Assembly: GCA_024650095.1 (NCBI GenBank)
Contig: JANKMV010000031.1
Location: 1-12,112, forward strand
DNA from: Bacillota bacterium
GTDB taxonomy: Bacteria > Bacillota > Dethiobacteria > Dethiobacterales > Dethiobacteraceae
DNA length: 12,112 nucleotides
Reading direction: 5' to 3'
In this document: in pieces, positions 1 through 6,918 of the stretch
Layout: the number at the start of each line of letters is the position of its first letter
Numbering within the stretch: position 1 is the stretch's first letter
Translations under genes and position numbers: made by a program
The notes under the pieces: generated by a model
Database searches by the model: none
What the model was told of the DNA's origin: nothing
Seen by the model: only the letters and a program-made list of their open reading frames with translations

Positions 1-46
1 ATCCATTGTTAGTAGTATCATCAGTGCGCTAGTGGAGGATAAGTAG
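1..46 (+). CDS. 3' end of an upstream gene (partial, unidentified)
   Basis: The frame beginning at base 2 is open from the window edge and reads SIVSSIISALVEDK before a TAG stop at 44-46. The composition (hydrophobic helix, then a charged tail) fits a genuine protein C-terminus, and a short hairpin with a T-rich tail follows directly. Only 14 residues are visible, so neither the family nor even the coding status can be established. It lies about 230 bases before the HAD gene on the same strand. Confidence 0.35.
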   Translation, partial: SIVSSIISALVEDK

Positions 47-60
47 CCCGCACCTTTCTT
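24..60 (+). repeat. Hairpin repeat copy 1 (stem-loop plus CTTTCTT tail)
   Basis: GTGCG (24-28) pairs with CGCAC (49-53) across a 20-base loop containing AAGTAG, followed by CTTTCTT (54-60). The layout (AAGTAG, G+C-rich arms, C/TTTCTT tail) matches the second hairpin of the longer repeats near 6783 and 8505. It overlaps the end of the upstream reading frame and might act as a weak terminator. It is the shortest and least certain member of the family. Confidence 0.4.
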
Positions 61-275
61 GCTATTCTAGACTAGCCCACAGCATACTTTGTTACCCTTG
101 TTACGAAGATTTGTAGTAAAATTTACAAGATAGAACTGGAAATACCCATGTTTTTCATGGTATGATAAATAGGCTTGATAGCATATGGATGAACACAGTT
201 CGCGCTACAAAATGCCTTGGGTTTTTTCGTGCCCAGACACGCATTTGATAATGGGGCTGGGAAAGAGGTTGTATA
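47..275 (+). other. Leader region before the HAD gene
   Basis: This is non-coding on both strands as far as I can see. It holds two direct copies of TTGTTAC (89-95 and 98-104), an interrupted inverted repeat TTGTA (111-115)/TACAA (124-128), and a hairpin with ATACCCATG (142-150) against CATGGTAT (156-163), with one bulged C and a TTTTT loop. A T-run at about 222-227 follows a weak TGGG/CCCA stem. I could not find a convincing -35/-10 pair. The HAD ribosome binding site AAAGAGG is at 262-268, seven bases before its ATG. Confidence 0.5.
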
Positions 276-1091
276 ATGACAATCAGGTTACTAGCACTGG
301 ATTTAGATGATACATTGCTTAATGAGTCTTTTCATATTTCAGAACAAAATCGTGCCGCCATACAACGTGTTGCTGCTGCCGGTGTCTTAGTAACGCTAGC
401 CACAGGGCGGATGTTTCACTCTGCACAGCCCTACGCACGTGAACTAGAAATTGATTTACCTCTCATTACATATCATGGCGCCATGATTCGCACTACGGGT
501 GGTGAAGAAACTCTTTTCCATCGACCTGTACCCTTGGCGCTAGCGCACGAGGTGGTAAGCATAGCTAAAACGGGGAATTTTCATGTCAATGCTTATCTTA
601 ATGATGAACTGTATGTAGCTGAAGAAAACGAGAATTCTCGCATCTATGAGCAGATGGCACGAGTTAAGGTGAATGTGGTGGGTGATTTAGTACGTTTTCT
701 GATACAAGCGCCAACTAAAATCACCATTGTTAATACAGACGGACGCTTACCGGCATTATGGGATGAACTAAAAGAGCGTTTTAGTGACACGCTTGCCATT
801 ACCATCTCACGACCTCATTATTTAGAAATTACTGACCGACGGGCGACCAAAGGACAAGCACTGGCCTATCTGGCAAAACTACATCAAATCCCACGTGAGC
901 AAATCGCGGCTGTGGGGGATAGCTATAATGATTTGGACATGCTCGAGTACGCGGGTATGGGTGTGGCCGTAGCAAATGCAAGGGATGAGGTGAAGGCAGT
1001 GGCCAATGTGATTACAGAAACGAATGTAAATCATGGGGTCGCTGCATTTATCGAGAAGTACTTGTTGGCAGAGGGGGAACAACGGGGATGA
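276..1091 (+). CDS. Cof-type HAD-superfamily phosphatase
   Basis: A 271-residue cytosolic hydrolase of the Cof/YidA (HAD-IIB) group, which dephosphorylates sugar phosphates or other small phosphorylated metabolites; the exact substrate cannot be read from sequence. All four HAD motifs are visible. Motif I is DLDDT (9-13), with D9 the expected nucleophile and D11 the general acid/base. Motif II is T43 in ATGR. Motif III is K192 in TKG. Motif IV is GDSYNDLDM (214-222), with magnesium-binding acidic residues. The region between motifs II and III (about 80-185) is the C2-type cap. Length is normal. The ATG has AAAGAGG seven bases upstream. Its stop overlaps the next start as ATGA (1088-1091), indicating translational coupling with the oxidase. 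Confidence 0.93.
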   Translation: MTIRLLALDLDDTLLNESFHISEQNRAAIQRVAAAGVLVTLATGRMFHSAQPYARELEIDLPLITYHGAMIRTTGGEETLFHRPVPLALAHEVVSIAKTGNFHVNAYLNDELYVAEENENSRIYEQMARVKVNVVGDLVRFLIQAPTKITIVNTDGRLPALWDELKERFSDTLAITISRPHYLEITDRRATKGQALAYLAKLHQIPREQIAAVGDSYNDLDMLEYAGMGVAVANARDEVKAVANVITETNVNHGVAAFIEKYLLAEGEQRG

Positions 1092-2098
1092 ATGTAAAGG
1101 ACATACGAGAGCGGGCGAGAGCACATTTACAAGGAAGCTGCCGCGTTTGTCCCGTTTGCAATGGACGGGCGTGTGCCGGCGAGGTGCCGGGTATGGGCGG
1201 TCTTTTAACGGGGTCTGCCTTTCAAAATAACATTGAAGCATTGGCCATGTACCATGTAAATATGCGTACCATTCATCAGGTTGACCAACCCGATCTTTCT
1301 TTTAAATTATTTGGCCGTAGCTTTGCGACGCCCATTTTTGTTGCCCCTTTAACGGGTGTCACCTATAATATGGGTGGCGCCCTTAGTGAGGAGGAATTTC
1401 TTGCTTCCGTTGTAGATGGGGCTCAGCTAGCCGGTTCTTGTGCCTTTACGGGTGACGGTGCCGATCCAGAAATTTACGCTGCCGGGTTACAAGCCGTTAA
1501 AAATGCGGGTAGTGGAATTGCCATGGTAAAACCACGAGCGATGGTGCCACTGGTTGAGCGAATTCATCAAGCGGAAATAAGCGGTGCCCTTGCCGTCGGT
1601 GTAGATTTAGATGGAGCAGGCCTTGTAACGATGGCGATGAAGGGACAGCCCGTAGGGCCAAAAAACTTTTATCAGCTCCGTGAGCTGGTGAGTATGAGCA
1701 AATTGCCCTTTATTCTCAAGGGTATTATGACGGCACAGGAAGCGGAAATGGCCGTGGAAATCGGGGCAGCAGCCATTGTTATTTCTAATCATGGGGGGCG
1801 TGTGCTCGATGGCACACCGGGGGTAGCGGAAGTTCTGCCCGAAATCGTGGAACGTGTGAAGGGTGAAATCATCGTCTTTGCCGACGGGGGCATACGAAAT
1901 GGTATTGATGTTTTGAAGATGCTTGCCCTGGGTGCAAATGCTGTCTTAATTGGTCGTCCAGCCATTTGGGGTGCGTTCGGCGGTGGTCGCGAAGGAGTAA
2001 AAGCCACCATTGAGGCCATGTCGGCACAATTGCGACATGGTATGCTAATGACCGGTTGCGTCAATATTAAAGCCATAGATTATCATGTTATTTATTAG
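1088..2098 (+). CDS. FMN-dependent alpha-hydroxy-acid oxidase/dehydrogenase family protein
   Basis: A 336-residue TIM-barrel flavoprotein of the LldD/glycolate oxidase superfamily, expected to oxidise a 2-hydroxy acid using FMN. Visible family residues: K211 (LKGI), the catalytic base H235 and R238 in SNHGGR (233-238), and the FMN phosphate-binding stretches DGGIR (266-270) and GR (289-290). Unusual is an N-terminal cysteine cluster, C18, C21, C24 and C29, within CPVCNGRACAGEVPGMGG (21-38), which canonical LldD or glycolate oxidase lacks. The N-terminal active-site tyrosine of classical members is not evident. From memory, clostridial homologues share this Cys-rich N-terminus, so it looks like a subfamily trait rather than an error. 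The substrate is unknown. The start overlaps the HAD stop, and a Crp/Fnr-type regulator follows 17 bases downstream. Confidence 0.85.
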   Translation: MNVKDIRERARAHLQGSCRVCPVCNGRACAGEVPGMGGLLTGSAFQNNIEALAMYHVNMRTIHQVDQPDLSFKLFGRSFATPIFVAPLTGVTYNMGGALSEEEFLASVVDGAQLAGSCAFTGDGADPEIYAAGLQAVKNAGSGIAMVKPRAMVPLVERIHQAEISGALAVGVDLDGAGLVTMAMKGQPVGPKNFYQLRELVSMSKLPFILKGIMTAQEAEMAVEIGAAAIVISNHGGRVLDGTPGVAEVLPEIVERVKGEIIVFADGGIRNGIDVLKMLALGANAVLIGRPAIWGAFGGGREGVKATIEAMSAQLRHGMLMTGCVNIKAIDYHVIY

Positions 2099-2115
2099 AT
2101 TATGGAGGGTAAAGA

Positions 2116-2796
2116 ATGCATAAAAACGCAGAATTATTAAAAAAAGTACCCTTCTTTGATGGTCTAACCGAGCAAGAATTAGAAACGCTCTCTGGAGTGA
2201 TGATTGAAAGAACATATGCCAAAGGTACCATACTTTTTTTTGAGAGTGATCGTGGTGAGGCTTTATTTGTGATTAACCACGGTCGTGTTAAGATTAGTAA
2301 AGCTTCGCTGGACGGTAGGGAACAAATTCTCCATATGTATAAAGACGGCGATATTTTTGCCGAGGTCGTGCTCTTTGATCGCGGTCCGTACCCTGCTACG
2401 GCTGAGGCGGTTGAGGATACACAATGTTGGTTGTTACGCAATGCGGACATGGAAAGATTACTGCAGGCGCAACCCGCACTTGCTGTTAAGCTTCTGCGGA
2501 TAATGAGTAGGCGTCTGCGTCAGGCACAGCTATTAATTCGTGACCTAGCATTACATGATACCTATGGGCGTTTAGCCAGCCTATTATTGCGTTTTATGCG
2601 GCTAGAGGGGCGCGAGAGTACTAAGGGTACAATTTTAGAGATGGCACTAACAAGGCAAGAAATGGCCAATATGATTGGCACTTCGCGCGAGACAGTGGCA
2701 AGAGTACTAAGCCGTTTTCAAAAGGATGGTATTTTATTGTTGGATAAGCAGCGAATTATCATTAAAGATGAAGCTAAACTTCGTGAATGGACTTAA
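2116..2796 (+). CDS. Crp/Fnr-family transcriptional regulator
   Basis: A 226-residue DNA-binding regulator. An N-terminal cyclic-nucleotide-binding-like beta-roll spans about 13-120 (VPFFDGLTEQELETL at 11-25, then DGDIFAEVVLF at 77-87 in the effector-pocket position). A long dimerisation helix covers about 117-145. A C-terminal winged helix-turn-helix at about 178-206 (LTRQEMANMIGTSRETVARVL) matches the Crp recognition-helix pattern. There is no FNR-type cysteine cluster (I see a single Cys, C104), so an iron-sulphur oxygen sensor is unlikely. The pocket has FAEVVLF where cAMP-binding Crp has the FGELAL-like motif, so the effector is unknown. GGAGGG (2104-2109) lies six bases before the ATG. 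The gene probably shares a transcript with the two preceding genes. Confidence 0.92.
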   Translation: MHKNAELLKKVPFFDGLTEQELETLSGVMIERTYAKGTILFFESDRGEALFVINHGRVKISKASLDGREQILHMYKDGDIFAEVVLFDRGPYPATAEAVEDTQCWLLRNADMERLLQAQPALAVKLLRIMSRRLRQAQLLIRDLALHDTYGRLASLLLRFMRLEGRESTKGTILEMALTRQEMANMIGTSRETVARVLSRFQKDGILLLDKQRIIIKDEAKLREWT

Positions 2797-2830
2797 TGTT
2801 ACCCTATTATTGGGCACACTACAGTTATGT

Positions 2831-2836
2831 AGGAGG
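2831..2836 (+). promoter_or_regulatory. Ribosome binding site fixing the PHP gene start
   Basis: AGGAGG lies ten bases before the ATG at 2847. It favours that start over an in-frame ATG at 2787, which would overlap the regulator gene and add 20 residues lacking family character. Confidence 0.7.
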
Positions 2837-2846
2837 TGCTTTTTTT

Positions 2847-3581
2847 ATGCAAGCAACAGCTGATTATCATACTCATTCCGTTTATAGTCACGGCAAGGGG
2901 AGCATTGAGGAGAACGTACAAGCAGCTTTTGCCCGGGGCTTAACGACTATCGGCATTACCGATCATGGTCCTGGTCATTTTTTTATTGGCGTGGGAGGCG
3001 TGTCGGCTTTTCGTCGCATGCAAGAAGAAATCGTTCGCTTACGCGTCAAGTATCCTCTCATAGAGATTCTGCTCGGTGTGGAGGCCAATATTGTGGATGT
3101 GGATGGAACGATAGATGTTCCTCTAGAAATTATGGATGAACTAGATTTTCTTCTCGTGGGGTATCACAAGCTGGTACGACCGCGCAGTCTGGCCGCCTTA
3201 CTCTTGGGTGTGCAAAATTTCCTTGCCGGCTGGTTGCACCTCCGGCCTCTACGCTTGCGAAGACAAAATACGGCGGCCATCTGTGCCGCAGTACGTCGCT
3301 ACCCCATTAAGGCCATCACGCATCCGGGGCTGCAAATTGATATTGATACGGTTGCATTGGCCCACGTTTGCGTTGAGCAAGGCACCCTCATGGAAATCAA
3401 CAGTTCATATGGTAAAGAACTGGACGGATATGTTAAAACCGCACTGCCCACAGGGGCCATGTTTGTGGTCAATAGCGATGCACATACGCCAGCTAGAGTG
3501 GGCGATTTTTCAGCTGCTTACGAATTGATTGAGCGGCTGGACGTACCGGTCGAGCGTGTCATTAACATTTCGACTACCTAA
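2847..3581 (+). CDS. PHP-domain metal-dependent hydrolase/phosphatase
   Basis: A 244-residue polymerase-and-histidinol-phosphatase (PHP) domain protein, predicted to hydrolyse a phosphoester with a polynuclear metal centre. The nine ligand positions known from E. coli YcdX all appear: H8 and H10 (DYHTH), H15 (SHG), H40 (ITDHG), E79 (GVEANI), H107 (GYHK), H159 (ITHPG), D211 and H213 (NSDAH). A full catalytic site is therefore expected. An insertion at about 111-140 (RPRSLAALLLGVQNFLAGWL) is hydrophobic and may cover the active site. The substrate is unknown. The chosen start follows AGGAGG. It lies 50 bases after the regulator gene and 69 bases before rapZ; a PHP gene beside rapZ-yvcK-whiA is a recurring arrangement in Bacillota. 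Confidence 0.88.
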   Translation: MQATADYHTHSVYSHGKGSIEENVQAAFARGLTTIGITDHGPGHFFIGVGGVSAFRRMQEEIVRLRVKYPLIEILLGVEANIVDVDGTIDVPLEIMDELDFLLVGYHKLVRPRSLAALLLGVQNFLAGWLHLRPLRLRRQNTAAICAAVRRYPIKAITHPGLQIDIDTVALAHVCVEQGTLMEINSSYGKELDGYVKTALPTGAMFVVNSDAHTPARVGDFSAAYELIERLDVPVERVINISTT

Positions 3582-3614
3582 CAAAAAAAGAAGGAGTTTC
3601 TTAACGTCAAGATG

Positions 3615-3634
3615 AACTAGTACCACAACTGGTT
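3615..3634 (+). promoter_or_regulatory. Hairpin in the rapZ leader
   Basis: AACTAGT (3615-3621) pairs with ACTGGTT (3628-3634) over a six-base ACCACA loop, with one G-U pair. It ends five bases before the rapZ ribosome binding site. No T-run follows, so it is not a terminator. A role in setting RapZ translation is possible but untested. Confidence 0.35.
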
Positions 3635-3638
3635 GAAT

Positions 3639-3645
3639 GGGGTGA
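3639..3645 (+). promoter_or_regulatory. Ribosome binding site fixing the rapZ start
   Basis: GGGGTGA sits five bases before ATG 3651. An in-frame TTG at 3633 would place this sequence inside the gene and lacks its own binding site. The ATG start also gives the normal family N-terminus just before the Walker A motif. Confidence 0.65.
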
Positions 3646-3650
3646 ATCAA

Positions 3651-4517
3651 ATGGAAAACATCCGTTTTGTCATTATTACAGGCTTGTCAGGAGCGGGTAA
3701 AAGTCAGGCGATGCACAGTTTCGAGGATTCTGGTTACTTTTGTATTGATAATCTTCCGCCCATGTTGATTCCTAAATTTGCTGAATTGGCCTCCCAGTCG
3801 GCGGGGAAGATTAACCGCATTGCTCTAGTTTCCGATATTAGGGGCGGAGATTTTTTTGCCAGTTTGCATGAAGCCTTGCAAGTATTAGAAGGGATTGGGC
3901 TTGATTATGAGATCCTCTTTTTAGAAGCGGACGATGATGTCTTAATCCGTCGCTTTAAGGAAACCCGACGGCGTCATCCTCTGGCCACCATGGGGAGTAT
4001 TGCTGAAGGGATTAAGGAAGAAAAGAGATTGCTTGCCCAAATTCGTGCTCGCGCCGATAAACTTATTGATACATCCCAGCTGTCGCCGCAACAATTGAAA
4101 GAAGAAATTACAGCTTTATATGCACCAGATAGCGAACAAGAAAATATACTAATAACGATTGTGGCGTTTGGCTTTAAATTTGGTATTCCCTTAGATGCCG
4201 ATTTAGTTTTTGATGTCCGCTTTTTGCCCAATCCCCACTATGTGGAAGACCTGCGCCCATTAACGGGAAATGATGAGCTGGTAAAAAATTATGTCTGGAA
4301 ATGGAGTATAACGTATAAATTCTTCCAGAAGTTGATTGATTTGATTCAGTTTTTAATTCCATGTTATGTTAAAGAAGGGAAGCCGCAACTGGTGATTGCC
4401 ATAGGCTGCACTGGAGGTAAGCATCGTTCAGTTTCCATTGTCAATGAACTGGAAAAACTACTTAAGGGTAAAAATTATCCTGTGATTAAGGAGTATCGAG
4501 ATATCAATAAAGTCTAA
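3651..4517 (+). CDS. rapZ: RapZ/YvcJ family nucleotide-binding protein
   Basis: A 288-residue P-loop protein of the RapZ (YvcJ/YhbJ) family, matching the usual length. The Walker A motif GLSGAGKS is at 11-18, followed by the family signature DNLPP (33-37) and SDIRG (61-65). The C-terminal half has FGFKFG (173-178), DVRFLPNP (188-195) and GCTGGKHRSV (252-261), all hallmark blocks. In E. coli the homologue is an RNA-binding adaptor that controls glucosamine-6-phosphate synthase through small RNAs; in B. subtilis YvcJ hydrolyses nucleotides and affects competence. RNA binding in this organism is only inferred. yvcK follows 24 bases downstream, the conserved order. Confidence 0.96.
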   Translation: MENIRFVIITGLSGAGKSQAMHSFEDSGYFCIDNLPPMLIPKFAELASQSAGKINRIALVSDIRGGDFFASLHEALQVLEGIGLDYEILFLEADDDVLIRRFKETRRRHPLATMGSIAEGIKEEKRLLAQIRARADKLIDTSQLSPQQLKEEITALYAPDSEQENILITIVAFGFKFGIPLDADLVFDVRFLPNPHYVEDLRPLTGNDELVKNYVWKWSITYKFFQKLIDLIQFLIPCYVKEGKPQLVIAIGCTGGKHRSVSIVNELEKLLKGKNYPVIKEYRDINKV

Positions 4518-4541
4518 AAAGCATATCCAAGGAGAGTATAC

Positions 4542-5675
4542 ATGCACATGCGAGATACGATACGTACGTTATTTCAAGGTATAATTCCGTGGTTGCACGA
4601 GCATGTACGACCTAATGCTTCTGCCAAAGAGGCACGCATAGAAATGTGGGAGTCAACAAATCCGCAACAGCTACGGGCAAACGGTCCTAAGGTAACCGCC
4701 CTTGGCGGCGGAACGGGACTATCTACCTTATTACGTGGTCTGAAGAACTATACAACGAATCTAGCGGCCATCGTTAACGTCACAGACGATGGAGGCAGTT
4801 CAGGTCGCTTACGTGAAAATTTAGGGATGTTGCCTCCCGGCGATATTCGCAACTGTTTATTGGCGCTAGCTAACACAGAGCCACTACTGGAGAAAGTTTT
4901 TCAACATCGTTTTATGGCCGGAGATGGTCTGGAAGGGCATACGTTGGGCAACCTTTTTTTGGCCGCCTTAACGGAAGAGTTTGGCTTCGAGGAGGCAGTC
5001 CTGGCCGCTAGTCGTGTTTTAGCTGTGAGCGGGGATGTGCTGCCGGTTACGTTGGAAAAGCTAACACTCGTTGCCGAGCTGACAGATGGACGTGTGGTAC
5101 GAGGGGAGAGTCATATTTCTCAAGCCGGAGGTCCCATTGGCAAATTATATCTTGAACCAGCGACTTCAACGATCTATCCCCTTGCCCGTCAAGCCATCCT
5201 CGATGCAGAGCTGGTTGTGGTGGGCCCAGGGAGCCTCTACACCAGTGTCCTGGCTAATCTATTAGTCCCCGGCATGGTAGACACGCTCCGAGCAACGACG
5301 GCGCAGAGGGTGTATATCTGTAATGTGATGACCCAGCCGGGAGAGTCTGACTACTTTACGGCTGCGGACCACCTACAAGCCATACATAATCATGTGGGTG
5401 AAAATATCTTTGACAGCGTTCTCATTAATGGTAATCTAACCATTCCCCCTGCATTGTTGCAAAAATATGCAGAAGAGGGCGCAACCCCTGTACAACCCGA
5501 TCTTGCTCAATTAAAAAAAATGGGCGTGCGTGTGGTGGAGGCGGATATGCTATCACAGATAGCGGTTGTGAGGCATGATCCAGATAAATTGGCACAAGCC
5601 ATCCTCACTAAGGTAATGTGCCAGCATGCGTCTTTGGGCAAAGCCAAAAGTAAATGGAATTTTTTATCTAGGTGA
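4542..5675 (+). CDS. yvcK: YvcK/CofD-like family protein (gluconeogenesis/morphogenesis factor)
   Basis: A 377-residue cytosolic protein of the YvcK family, which in B. subtilis binds UDP-sugars and is needed for normal growth and cell shape on gluconeogenic carbon. Visible blocks: GGGTGLS (55-61), DDGGSSGRLR (82-91), PPGDIRN (98-104), GHTLGNL (132-138), GPGSLYTS (228-235) and NVMTQPGE (261-268). The first 48 or so residues precede the conserved core and are extra compared with B. subtilis YvcK (about 317 residues). They look amphipathic rather than clearly membrane-spanning. The start is supported by AAGGAG (4529-4534), seven bases before ATG. whiA follows nine bases downstream. Confidence 0.95.
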   Translation: MHMRDTIRTLFQGIIPWLHEHVRPNASAKEARIEMWESTNPQQLRANGPKVTALGGGTGLSTLLRGLKNYTTNLAAIVNVTDDGGSSGRLRENLGMLPPGDIRNCLLALANTEPLLEKVFQHRFMAGDGLEGHTLGNLFLAALTEEFGFEEAVLAASRVLAVSGDVLPVTLEKLTLVAELTDGRVVRGESHISQAGGPIGKLYLEPATSTIYPLARQAILDAELVVVGPGSLYTSVLANLLVPGMVDTLRATTAQRVYICNVMTQPGESDYFTAADHLQAIHNHVGENIFDSVLINGNLTIPPALLQKYAEEGATPVQPDLAQLKKMGVRVVEADMLSQIAVVRHDPDKLAQAILTKVMCQHASLGKAKSKWNFLSR

Positions 5676-5684
5676 GGTGAGCTT

Positions 5685-6623
5685 ATGACATATGCACTGC
5701 AGGCCAAGAATGAATTGGCCCGCCGCGAAGAAAGCCAAGCTTGCTGTCGAGTTGCTGAACTAACTGCATTTATGCGCTTAAGTGGAAATATTCAAATATC
5801 CCAGCAGCGATTTATTTTACAGGTCGTCACATCGAATCCGGCCATCGCGCGACGAATATTTACTCTTTTTAAGCAAATCTTTAATCTTAATTCAGAGCTC
5901 TTAGTGCGCAGAAAAATTCGCCTGCGCAAAAACAACGTCTATTTAATCCGAATCAGCGAAGCTGCGCAAGTGCAGGAAGTTTTAACAAGATTAGGGTTAA
6001 TGGAAGACGGGGTACTTACGCAGGTAATGAGTAAAGCAGTACGCAAAAAGAAATGCTGTCGCCGGGCTTATTTACGAGGCGCTTTTCTTGCCGCGGGGTC
6101 TGTGACAAACCCGGAGAATTCCTACCATTTAGAAATCTTTACTGATTATCAGCAACAAGCAGCTGATCTAGTCTCCTTGATGAAGACATTTTCAGTGCAT
6201 GCTAAAATCATAAAACGAAAAAATGGTTTTCTGGTTTATCTGAAGGATAGCGAGCAAATTGTAGAATTTCTCAATGTGGTTGGGGCTCACACAGCTCTGC
6301 TTAGCTTTGAGAATGTGCGTATTCTTAAAGGCATTCGTAATCGGGTAAACCGACAAATAAACTTTGAGACAGCCAATATGAATAAAACGGTGAAAGCTTC
6401 TGTGCGACAGGTGGAAATGATCCACATGATCGAGCACAATATCGGCTTGCACGCTTTGGATGAACCGCTACGGGAGCTCGCTCGTCTGCGTTTAGCTAAT
6501 CCAGAGGCAAGCTTGCAAGAGCTAGGTGACCTACTACATCCTCCACTGGGTAAATCTGGTGTTAACCATCGCATGCGGAAGCTAGAAAAGGTTTGTGAGC
6601 GTTTCGTAAAAAAAAATCAATAG
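5685..6623 (+). CDS. whiA: DNA-binding protein WhiA
   Basis: A 312-residue WhiA (YvcL) protein, linked in Gram-positive bacteria to cell division and, in actinobacteria, sporulation-gene control. The N-terminal degenerate LAGLIDADG-homing-endonuclease-like fold spans about 20-215, with the typical stretch RRAYLRGAFLAAGSVTNPE (126-144). The linker NFETANMNKTVKASVRQ (226-242) is a family signature. The C-terminal helix-turn-helix is at about 274-303 (SLQELGDLLHPPLGKSGVNH). GAGGTG (5674-5679) overlaps the yvcK stop and lies five bases before the ATG. In Bacillus an HPr-like crh gene follows whiA; here no such gene is seen and a long non-coding gap comes next. Confidence 0.96.
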   Translation: MTYALQAKNELARREESQACCRVAELTAFMRLSGNIQISQQRFILQVVTSNPAIARRIFTLFKQIFNLNSELLVRRKIRLRKNNVYLIRISEAAQVQEVLTRLGLMEDGVLTQVMSKAVRKKKCCRRAYLRGAFLAAGSVTNPENSYHLEIFTDYQQQAADLVSLMKTFSVHAKIIKRKNGFLVYLKDSEQIVEFLNVVGAHTALLSFENVRILKGIRNRVNRQINFETANMNKTVKASVRQVEMIHMIEHNIGLHALDEPLRELARLRLANPEASLQELGDLLHPPLGKSGVNHRMRKLEKVCERFVKKNQ

Positions 6624-6633
6624 CATTAGCTGC

Positions 6634-6681
6634 TACTTAATTGCTCGTGCAGTAAGTATAGGTGCAAAAGTACCTCTTACT
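6634..6681 (+). promoter_or_regulatory. Pair of mutually exclusive hairpins after whiA
   Basis: TACTTA (6634-6639) can pair with TAAGTA (6653-6658), with an inner TGC/GCA. Alternatively AGTAAG (6651-6656) can pair with CTTACT (6676-6681), with an inner AGGTGC/GTACCT around an AAAA loop and a TAT bulge. Bases 6653-6656 cannot do both. The second hairpin is the longer one (12 pairs). Neither is followed by a T-run. Confidence 0.4.
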
Positions 6682-6724
6682 AAAGTATAGGGAACGGTCT
6701 CGACCGTTGTGCGCTCTCGTTCTT

Positions 6725-6820
6725 GGAGAGGAAATTATATCACTTGCAGCGAGTAAGTAGCGAGTGTTGCCAGTATTAAAAAGTGCGCGCTGAAGGACCC
6801 GACTACGCGCGCATTTCTTT
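6725..6820 (+). repeat. Intergenic repeat copy 2 (long form, two hairpins)
   Basis: It starts with a 20-base block (6731-6750) that matches 8469-8488 at 19 of 20 positions. ACTTG (6742-6746) begins the first stem; CACTTGC (6741-6747) can also pair with GCGAGTG (6760-6766). The insert GCGAGTGTT..CAGTA (6760-6775) recurs at 9848-9863. TAAAAAG leads into TGCGCGC (6784-6790) paired with GCGCGCA (6807-6813) over a 16-base loop, then TTTCTTT. The second stem plus T-rich tail could act as a weak terminator. Confidence 0.7.
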
Positions 6821-6888
6821 GCCTTATTTACATAACATGAGAGGATTAAACGTAGATGATGGCGAAGATGAGAGTGAGTGAACAAAGG

Positions 6889-6918
6889 AGTAGCGGGAAT
6901 CGAATACGTGCCTTTTTT
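6889..6918 (+). repeat. Intergenic repeat copy 3 (partial)
   Basis: The 11-base GGGAATCGAAT (6895-6905) is identical to the loop sequence at 8514-8524. It is preceded by AGTAG and followed by TGCC and six Ts, as in the full repeat's 3' end. The left arm of the stem is missing, so this looks like a degenerate or truncated copy. Confidence 0.5.

Noticed and set aside
113..126. GTA-N8-TAC as an NtcA-type operator
   Set aside because: The match is too short to be informative, and NtcA is a cyanobacterial regulator, unlikely in this Firmicutes context.
272..277. TATAAT as a -10 promoter element
   Set aside because: It overlaps the ATG of the HAD gene just after its ribosome binding site and has no partner -35; a promoter here would start transcription inside the gene.
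2787..2846. Longer N-terminus for the PHP protein from ATG 2787
   Set aside because: It overlaps the regulator gene, lacks a ribosome binding site and adds residues foreign to the family, whereas ATG 2847 has AGGAGG upstream.
6601..6625. Terminator of whiA at its A-run
   Set aside because: The homopolymer is A on the coding strand and lies inside the gene, so it cannot serve as the U-tract of a terminator for whiA.
6651..6820. T-box riboswitch before rpoN
   Set aside because: Serial hairpins and a G+C-rich stem with a T-rich tail look similar at first sight, but the conserved T-box core (TGGNACCGCG) is absent and no aminoacyl-tRNA synthetase or amino-acid gene follows.
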